Assembly (NCBI GenBank): GCA_000934385.1
Contig: KN880553.1
Span: 1-64,000, forward strand
Direction of reading: 5' to 3'
DNA length: 64,000 nt
Origin: Cylindrobasidium torrendii FP15055 ss-10
Lineage: Eukaryota > Basidiomycota > Agaricomycetes > Agaricales > Physalacriaceae
Position 1 is the stretch's first letter. Every line of letters begins with the position of its first letter. The notes under the pieces were generated by a model, which saw only the letters and a program-made list of their open reading frames with translations, searched no databases and had not been told where the DNA came from. Shown here in pieces: positions 56,770-64,000 of the stretch. Made by a program: the position numbers and the translations under genes.

Positions 56770-57549
56770 TGATAGATAGACGAAATGTGATGACTGTGCT
56801 CTATATACCTTTACGATTCGTTACATATGCTTACCTTTGTACCTCTACCCCTCGCCGCCTGTATATAGGACGCTGTTGATTGCTTTTTTCAGTGCTTGCT
56901 TTTTATCTACTTTCCTTTACTCCGGATGACTCGAAACGAACAGGTTCTGCTCGATGCGTGGAAAACAACTGAGGTGCGACATGTACATAGGTGAGAGCGA
57001 CTACTGTAAAGTCAACGGTTCTACATCATCGTGAACGACCAAGGGTGTGCAATAGACTTTGCTGTGCATCACCCGGGTGTCTCTTATCATGTAGGACACC
57101 TGCACCGCTGACTGGAATCGACGAACAGTCACCACTGCGGCATCTTCCGTGCTGCCCGATCGATCGTCGGGTGCGGGAGCGCTTTGGCTTTCTGCCTCCG
57201 ACTGCCGTCTCAAGTCCAACGGTTGCTCAAAAATTCTCCTGCTCTAAAGAAAGTTAAACCCGCTGGCGGGGCTAGTACTCCTGTGTGGTGCAGAACTTAC
57301 GTCGGCGATTCTCCGGGCGGGCTACGGGCGCACCGCATCTGAAGCAGACGCGTGCTGATAACCTCATCCGGTCCACCAAGGCATCCTGCTTCTTGCCTCC
57401 GCCAACCACAGTCTATCTGGCGCAGTCTTCGAATTGCAGCTGCCTGGTGCGTCACCTTCACCGCTGTTGGCTTTTCTCGCTGACCAAGCTACACAAGCTT
57501 TTGTCCGAATCTGCCAAACTGATTAACAGCACGTTTTTGGGCAATCGAT
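56770..57549. other. Intergenic
   Basis: 3' flank of the repeat protein and promoter of the DUF6699-like gene. No supported gene. Confidence 0.4.
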
Positions 57550-59031
57550 ATGTTATACTCCCCAGTCGGCTCTTTCCCACGCAGCGTGGCCGGCACGCCC
57601 AGTACCCCGTATGCAATTTTGTCTCCTCCCTCTAGCCACAACTCCATAGACGACTGGGAGGCTTCATCTCCGACATTGTCAACGTCCTCGTCAAGCTGGC
57701 ACACCGACAGTAGCACCATGTACTCTCCATCCCATCATGGCTCGCCCCAATTTTTGGGCTCTCCTTGGACCGGTTCCCATGCATCGTTGTCGAATTCGCG
57801 GTCCCACCGCAGCTCGACCCGCTCCTCCAGCACAAGCTCACGGCATTCGCGCCACTCTAGCACGTCATCCCAGACACCTGGAAGCAGTCCTGGACGGTCT
57901 CCCAATGGCAGTGATTCTGGCTACGAGACTGCCAGCTACCCAGACCCAGGTCGCCGCACGAGGCAGCCTTCGCCAAACATCTATGCGCCCCGCGCGGCAC
58001 CGCCGTTCTACCCTCTAACAGCGGACGACGATGAACCCGAGCCCTTTATTCCGCCCATTGAACTGCTTTCCCGCACACCGCCACCGCCACCAAGGCAGCC
58101 AACTCCTGCCCAACCAGTTCATAGCACACCACCTCCGCCCATGGTCGCTCCTTCGACGCCATGGGGTCCTGCTCAGCCCATGTTTCCCCCGACTACGTTT
58201 CCTGGTCCGTACGGTGTGCCTTCTGGCGCCTTCTACAGTCCGTATCATCCCACACCTGGAATGCTTCACCCCCAGCATGCTGCCTTTCCTCCATATGGCG
58301 GCGCCTTACAGTTCGGATACACGCCTGCTGTACCGCAACAACCAGTACTCCCGACATTCTATCCAACGCCAGCAGCTGCTTTCTCTGTACACGAGCAGAC
58401 CCCCAATATCATTCCAGACCCCGACTTGGAGGACCACTTCGAGATCCCCGACGTCGGGGAGATACCGAAAACGCTGCATTATCAACTTCAACGGGCGGCG
58501 CATCCGGTCCAGGACTCGGACGGAACCTGGTGTGCATTTCCCTCTTTGCACTGGGACGTGGTCTTCCAGCCCATGGAGAACGCGAAATATATGCACAGTC
58601 CATCTAGCCTGGCCGAACTTCCAGATTGGTACTCGGCAGCGTTCTCGCCAGATACGCCTCGTGTCGTGCAGTTCACGTCCTCGCACGAGATGCTGAAGAC
58701 GGTCATGGCGCATTCGCCGTGTGTGCTCAAGACCTGGGATATTATCACCATCGAGCGTTTGCTGCAGCTCATTTATGACTATCTTCATGAGCCATTGAGT
58801 ACTGCCGAGAGGGAGTGGGTGGTGGGGACGCCAGGAAACAAGGCAAGATTGGACGATGCCAGGACGGCCCGGTGCTACGACACGCTCCATTGCAAGCCGG
58901 AGGACGATATGATCTATTTGCGCTCAGACTTGTTGGGTCACCACCGAAGGTTCAACGGCTTGCAAATGACGCTGAGGGAGAGCGGGCAGTGGAAGGTCTC
59001 GATGGACTTCCTCCCTGGCTCTTCATGCTAA
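57550..59031 (+). CDS. DUF6699-like protein with disordered N-terminus
   Basis: A single open frame of 493 residues. The first ~330 residues are Ser-, Pro- and His-rich and presumably disordered, with a dense Ser/Arg tract and several Pro-rich segments (TPPPPPRQPTPAQP). The C-terminal ~160 residues are compact: FPSLHWDVVFQPMENAKY, LAELPDWYSAAFSPDTPRVVQF, WDIITIERLLQLIYDYLHEPLS, and a final Trp-containing strand. This fits the DUF6699 domain found in many Agaricomycete proteins, whose function is not known. The domain call rests on my recollection of the pattern (LHWDV..P), so it is moderately sure. No introns are needed. Confidence 0.8.
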   Translation: MLYSPVGSFPRSVAGTPSTPYAILSPPSSHNSIDDWEASSPTLSTSSSSWHTDSSTMYSPSHHGSPQFLGSPWTGSHASLSNSRSHRSSTRSSSTSSRHSRHSSTSSQTPGSSPGRSPNGSDSGYETASYPDPGRRTRQPSPNIYAPRAAPPFYPLTADDDEPEPFIPPIELLSRTPPPPPRQPTPAQPVHSTPPPPMVAPSTPWGPAQPMFPPTTFPGPYGVPSGAFYSPYHPTPGMLHPQHAAFPPYGGALQFGYTPAVPQQPVLPTFYPTPAAAFSVHEQTPNIIPDPDLEDHFEIPDVGEIPKTLHYQLQRAAHPVQDSDGTWCAFPSLHWDVVFQPMENAKYMHSPSSLAELPDWYSAAFSPDTPRVVQFTSSHEMLKTVMAHSPCVLKTWDIITIERLLQLIYDYLHEPLSTAEREWVVGTPGNKARLDDARTARCYDTLHCKPEDDMIYLRSDLLGHHRRFNGLQMTLRESGQWKVSMDFLPGSSC

Positions 59032-59485
59032 TCAATGTACGAGTTCGTAAAACAAAAGTTTGGTTCCATTACTGTATCATCAGACTAGAAAGTCCTTCTG
59101 TAGTTGACAACCCTCATCATGCTCACGACGACGTTACGCTTGTATAAAATCATTTCGCTGACTTACTGGATTCCTACGTATTCTTCTAGATACCACATTG
59201 CTTGCATATCATCCTCACTACGAGGTCTGAAGGCCTGAAGCTTGGAGGGTGAAACTGACACCGTTGGCACAGTGATTGAAGATAGGCGTGCAGTACTTGC
59301 GCTTGGCGGTTCCTTCAATGTGCCCACTCAATTCGAAAATGCAATACATGACAAGCGCAAACAACCTCCATTAAAAGCGAAAAAAACAGGTCAAGGCCTC
59401 TATAATCCACATCTAGTGCGCTACCAGTACGTAGACTACAACGGGACCATAGAAAGGGACCATGTCACTGATCTATCTCCACCGC
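59032..59485. other. Intergenic, convergent 3' ends
   Basis: Spacer between the converging DUF6699-like and PAQR genes. No gene seen. Confidence 0.4.
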
Positions 59486-61182
59486 TCACTGGTACACCGA
59501 CCCAATCTCCTTGAGCAAAGGAAGCGCCGACTTGTACTGGTAAACAGCCAGCACGATGAAGCAGTGCCAGATAGAGTGCGAGCCGACACCGATGGTGTCA
59601 AGACGCGAACGCCATTTTGGTGACAGCCAGCGTTCCGGGATGTGTGTCGCGTAGAAAACGAGTCCAGCGATGTACGATGCCAATGATGGGAGAAGCGGCA
59701 TCACTGCAGCATTGTCAGTCCCAAGAAAGCCCAAAGGATTGCAGGTTAAACGTACAAATGAAGTGAAGCATCTCCTTAGTTGAGTAGAGATATGCAAAGT
59801 TGGCCATGGGCGCGAGCGACGAGAACGCTAGGGTGAGGAAGAACAGAATCCTCCATCCTCTGTTTTCGTAGCAGTTGAACCACTGCATGAATGGGAAGAT
59901 GTTCCCCGCGAGGCCAGTGAGGAAGCACAACGAGAGGTACGCATTGCGGAGCGTGGGGTGACCGCCGAAACCGTAGTAGACGACGGCACCGACGCTGGCG
60001 CTGATAAGCCACCCAATCCCAACATAATCAACACGACTGCAGAATTCCATGCTGGCGTGGTGCGCACAGCCAGCCATGGTGTGGTACACTGAGCTGCAGC
60101 CGAGGCAAATGAGAGCAAATATCATGAACAGGCGTTGAGGGGTATCGATGTCGGTAGCAGATAGGTTGAAGCCAGGAATGCAGTGTATTCCCCATAAGAG
60201 GAACGGAATTAGGTGTGTGTGGATGTTGACTGGAAAATATTAGAAGGGTTGGGCAGAATGGAGGAGGGCACGTACGAGTCTCGTTGTGGAATGCGAAGAG
60301 AGATAGTACAATTAACGGCCATCTTTCTATGGGTATAAATCTAGGGACAATCAGAAAGGGCTTACACACACTGCACAATACACACCTATAGCCTTGGGTA
60401 ACAAATGGGTTGTTGCGCCATCTTGGAGGGAGCTGGTCGTATTGGAGCAAACGGCACCCTTCAAGCGAGTGCTTGACTGCCTCGGCAACCTGGTGTGCAG
60501 CACGCTCAATCATATCTGGCCCCTCGTCGTGAATCTCCTGCGCTGTCTGACTGGCCATTTCAGAGATGGCATCCATGAAGCCCGCCAGTTTTGACGACAG
60601 AACAGCGGACACTACACTGAATGCCGAGGGAGAATCGGCCGAAAGTTGGCAGTGCAGCCGTTGGAGGTGGTCTAGGAGTGTGGGCAGATAGTCGATGGGC
60701 TGGTCGAAGTCGAGGTCGTGGAACTTGGCACGCACGTCCTCGAATTTGGCGCGCATATCGGTCATGTCGGGTAGGTGAGAGCGCATATCCTGGATAGAAG
60801 GGACGTCCGGGAGTTCGGGCAGATGCGCCTTGAGATTTTCAACGGAGAAGTCGGGCAGATGTGAGGACACGTCGACCCGAATGGATTCCAGCAGCTCGAG
60901 TGTTTCCTGCACCCACTGGTTCGCGTCTTCCATCGCAACCTCTCCTTTGGCCTTCCAGGCTTCAAAGTCGGGGGTGTCGACCTGGGAAAGACGCTGCTCC
61001 GCCTCCGCAAGATACGAGAGCACCATGAAGCGCAGTGCAGCCAAAGCCTGCGTCGGCGACGACGGGGACAGGTCGAGCGCCTCCAGGCTGTAAGGCAGCG
61101 GCCGGCATATGGGCACTTTGGCCGTCATCGCGTGCGGCGATGACGGAGACCGTGGTCGGCGCTGGCGGACTCCTGCGTTCAT
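59486..61182 (-). CDS. PAQR / hemolysin III family membrane protein (Izh3-like)
   Basis: Four minus-strand exons: 61182-60386, 60340-60276, 60229-59756 and 59703-59486. They give 517 residues. A long cytosolic N-terminal extension of ~255 residues, as in yeast Izh3, is helical and contains LP-D repeats (SSHLPDFS, AHLPELPDVPS, SHLPDMTDM). The seven-span PAQR domain follows with the metal-binding motifs: HNETLNIHTHLIPF, the SSVYHTMAGC region with its conserved His, and HSIWHCFIV near the end. Fungal Izh proteins affect zinc and sterol homeostasis and resemble adiponectin receptors with ceramidase-like zinc sites. The protein should be in an internal or plasma membrane. All expected His residues are present. 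Confidence 0.93.
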
Positions 61183-61458
61183 GACGGTGAGAAAAAGAGT
61201 GTGGGCGACGACTACAACAAGAGTTCGAAAGCTTTCCGGTTGTTATCTCCCGAGCTCCGATCAATCCGAAAGCATCACGCTTGATAAGCAATTCATTCAT
61301 TTCCCTTCCGCAGACCGCCACTTTGACCCGAAGCGCCCATAGTCATAATGTCAGCCTGACTCTTGCTAAAAAAGTAAGAGCCTTACTAACTCGAGATATA
61401 AAGGCTGTCATTTCTCTGAGTTTTTTGAACCCAAACACATTCTACGCTTAGCACCACA

Positions 61459-62127
61459 ATGTCCTATGGTGCTCCAAGATTATTCATCGCTGGGCTAGGC
61501 AACCTTCCTTTTCCGTCCACACGCCACAGGTTTCTTGGTCCTCTTCCTCATGCAGCCTACGCCCGCTGACCACGCCCACCCAGCGTTGGCCAGCTCATTG
61601 TCGACGCCCTCGCCGCGCGTTTTGGTATCCAACTTTCGCGCGACCGCAGAGGCTTCACAGGCTCCGGATATGTTATAGTGGGAAAGACCCCAGTATCACT
61701 CACGCTGTTTAAATCGCGTGCGTAATTTTGAAGAGATTTAGGCTGGCGCCCGCTAATCCACAGTCTATCAGGCGATCTCATGAACATCTCCGGCCGGTCC
61801 GTGGTTACAGCGTACCGCCAAGCAGCGTCTTCGCCAGATGCGATGATTGTGCTGTACGACTCGCTGGGACACAAGCCCATGAAACTTTCTGCACGCTTGG
61901 GAGGCTCGGCTGCTGGCCACAACGGTGTCAAGAGCGTCGTGGCAGCACTCGGTGGGGAAGCCAACTTCTGGCAGTTTCGTGCAGGAATAGGGCGAGAAGG
62001 ACAAGGAGACCCGTCGAGCTATGTGCTGTCTCCTCTGCCATCAGAAGAGATAGCATTTTGGAAACAACAGGGCCTCGAACTGGTCATTCGCGAGATAGAA
62101 AAGGTCGCCAAACAATTACCAGAATGA
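61459..62127 (+). CDS. Peptidyl-tRNA hydrolase (Pth1, bacterial type)
   Basis: Three exons: 61459-61529, 61584-61721 and 61764-62127, giving 190 residues. The catalytic set of the Pth family is present: GLGN with the Asn, STRHSVG with the catalytic His, VLYDSLGHKPMKL with the Asp, and GHNGVKSV with the His-Asn pair. The enzyme releases tRNA from peptidyl-tRNA that drops off ribosomes. As the bacterial-type form it is expected in mitochondria, though no clear targeting presequence is visible. Intron 2 is 42 nt with a clear gctaatc branch site; using the upstream GTGCGT instead would break the frame. Position between the PAQR gene and the arrestin-like gene tells nothing more. Confidence 0.9.
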
Positions 62128-62592
62128 GCACTCAGTCTTATTGTTGTACTGTTGTTTTTGACGCCTTCATAGATACATACATTACTCACCTTGTAATGCG
62201 TAATCCTCAAATGACAACCTCTTCTGGCACGCGTAGGGAGGTAACCGTACAGTTCAAGGTCAATACAAAGATGCCCTTGAATCGTTGGGGGTTCACGGTC
62301 AGCTCCGTATTGATCTTGAACTGAACGGATGTCTTTCTTTACCCGTGTCGCCTCTTTCAAGTATGATTATTAGACTCTGAAGTGTCGACATCTCAGCGCT
62401 CTCAGCCTCTGGAAATTGGCACTGAGCTCGATGAAAGACAAAGTAGTCATGATGTCCTACACACACGTCGACGTTTAAAAGACGATACAGTCCGTACGTC
62501 GAATCATATATTGCATATGGATCGTATTATTGACACTATACATGACTATTAACTAGCAGCTCTATTAACATAAACAACCTGACCATAATAAA
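62128..62592. other. Intergenic, convergent 3' ends
   Basis: Spacer between the Pth gene and the minus-strand arrestin-like gene. No gene seen. Confidence 0.4.
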
Positions 62593-64000
62593 CTATGTAT
62601 CTTCACTCATTGGAGCATACGCCCTAGGCCTAGGTCCTGGCGCATACATCGTGACAATGTCCACTCCCACCTCTAGCAGAGGCTCGCGTAAGTCTCCTTT
62701 GTATGTGAACTTGGGATGTTCAATTGGCATCAGTACAACGCTGTACTGCCAAGAAGTCAGTGTCGTACACTCCACCACATATAATCACAACGCACCCTAA
62801 TTCTGTAGTTCCCCATCTGTGAGGTCGGCCTCAGCTGAGGATGCAGCTTGACTTCACCCTCGAAATGCATTCTATCATCGTCCGGCTCTCGATGTACCGG
62901 CCACCACACCGCCGTACCCACATCCTGCGCTGTGTCTTTCCATCTTCCTTGGGTCTCGTGGTATCGCGCGCTCCCCATCGAAACAGCCTCTTTACGGACA
63001 TCTACCACGGTATCCATAGCTGGCCGTTGTTGATAAACCGAATTCTGAATGTTAGATGGATAGACTGTGAGGGTCTGTCGTAATCGCAGGCTGATGAGCG
63101 CTGGATTGAGGCGTGAGAGGACATCGTGGTTCGAAGAACTGATAGAGAGCATGCAGGGGATAACAGAGCCCCGTGTATAGGACAGCTATGATTACAATTA
63201 GGATGACGCTGTGAGGGAATTGAATGCAAAGCTCAAGCGTACCGGCCGTGCAAGCCATAGCTGAGGAGGCACCTATGTGAGTACATGGGATACTCGGATA
63301 GTAAGAACACACGGACCGTGCATTTCACCTTGAGCTGAGCGTTCTCTCCCGTCTTGCCATAGAATGTACACGGTGGTAGTGTCCTCCACCCGTCCGGGTC
63401 GACGTCTGGTCCCGGAATAGATGTGCTTTCATTGTATGCGAGGCTGCGAAGCTCTGATGGAGGCGGTGGACGCGAGCGTGGCATGTAGGCTACCACTGTC
63501 CGTATCGAGCTGAGCATGCCATTGAGCCCCAGGCATACACCCAAGCACGCCGACGCCTCACCTTGACACCGCAGTGACCAGTCCTGAGCGCTTCATGTGA
63601 AGAAACAACGAGTATTGGACATCGTTCTTTCCTACTGGATCCACCGACGTTTGTGGGAGTCGATACGTCGAGCCATTCAAGTCGACCTCTGTAGGTATCG
63701 AGAACGAGAACGGGAGTTCCACTGCCTGTAGTTTGTGTGACGATGAAGAGCGGTCCCATAACACAACTTTGTGCTCTAGAAAGAGCCATTGCGTCGAGGA
63801 CGTCAATATTTGACCCATGAGCTACTTGTATAGAATAATTAGCCTAAACTCGGTGTGAAATATCAAGGACGCACCGTAAGTGTCACACACCGTGTCGACC
63901 CAGCTTTCTTGGCATCGAGGACCAAGGCTCCTTTGATTTTATCCCCCTCTGCGTACATTGGCACCTGTTTTGAGGCGTGCGCCCGACTCAACAACTTCAG
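62593..64000 (-). CDS. Arrestin-like protein, 3' part (truncated by window edge)
   Basis: Minus-strand multi-exon gene whose 5' end lies beyond 64000. Visible segments: GALVLDAKKAGSTRCVTLTV, then TQWLFLEHKVVLWD, VELPFSFSIPTEVDLNGSTYRLPQTS, VQYSLFLHMKRSG, and a C-terminal exon HPKFTYKGDLREPLLEVGVDIV ending at 62593. The strand pattern and the motif LPFSF.IP...LP.S.....V.YSL are those of the arrestin N-terminal domain in fungal alpha-arrestin-related proteins. These act as adaptors in ubiquitin-dependent endocytosis of membrane proteins. I did not resolve every intron, and no PY motif is visible in the part seen, so the assignment is moderate. Confidence 0.7.

Noticed and set aside
1..64000. 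CRISPR array or bacterial-type operon
   Set aside because: The window is spliced eukaryotic DNA; no regular direct repeat-spacer array exists.

Overview
The window is nuclear DNA of a filamentous basidiomycete, most likely an Agaricomycete. Genes carry many ~45-65 nt GT-AG introns, intergenic spacers are short, and the gene families (leucine-rich-repeat-type F-box proteins, an arrestin-like protein, a DUF6699-like protein, a fungal Zn2Cys6 regulator with C2H2 fingers, GH92, GT15) are typical of that group. All gene models below were spliced by eye; each was checked for GT/AG ends and for keeping reading phase through to the stop, except where noted.

Layout. 0.6-2.8 kb: transcription elongation factor TFIIS and a small coiled-coil protein. 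2.9-10.1 kb: two paralogous FAD monooxygenase-like genes flanking an F-box gene; the second copy has a frameshift and an in-frame stop. 10.1-14.8 kb: gene-poor DNA holding three tiny genes for single-domain carbohydrate-binding (CBM5/12-like) proteins without signal peptide. 15.3-19.5 kb: a GT15 alpha-1,2-mannosyltransferase and a divergent coiled-coil protein. 19.9-24.9 kb: four small secreted peptide precursors that all end in Asp-Trp and all have an intron between the final Trp codon and the stop codon; one is a multi-repeat Kex2-type precursor. 25.2-30.1 kb: a C2H2/Zn2Cys6 transcription factor and an ACS-family MFS permease. 30.4-43.0 kb: WDR59/Sea3 (SEA/GATOR2), an F-box-like protein, a HAD phosphatase, an intron-containing tRNA-Met, ZPR1 and a second paralogous C2H2/Zn2Cys6 factor with nearly identical exon lengths. 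43.4-49.6 kb: a CCCH-RBR ubiquitin ligase and a secreted GH92 mannosidase. 51.1-64.0 kb: a 1789-residue repeat protein, a DUF6699-like protein, an Izh3-like PAQR protein, mitochondrial peptidyl-tRNA hydrolase and the 3' part of an arrestin-like gene running off the edge.

Most of the window is core housekeeping sequence. The part most likely to be undescribed is 19.9-24.9 kb: a local family of 'DW' secreted peptides sharing signal peptide, an Arg at residues 23-25, a C-terminal Asp-Trp and a stop codon isolated in its own exon. The three leaderless CBM5/12-like mini-proteins at 10.7-14.7 kb, with the same 23-nt middle exon in two of them, are the second candidate.
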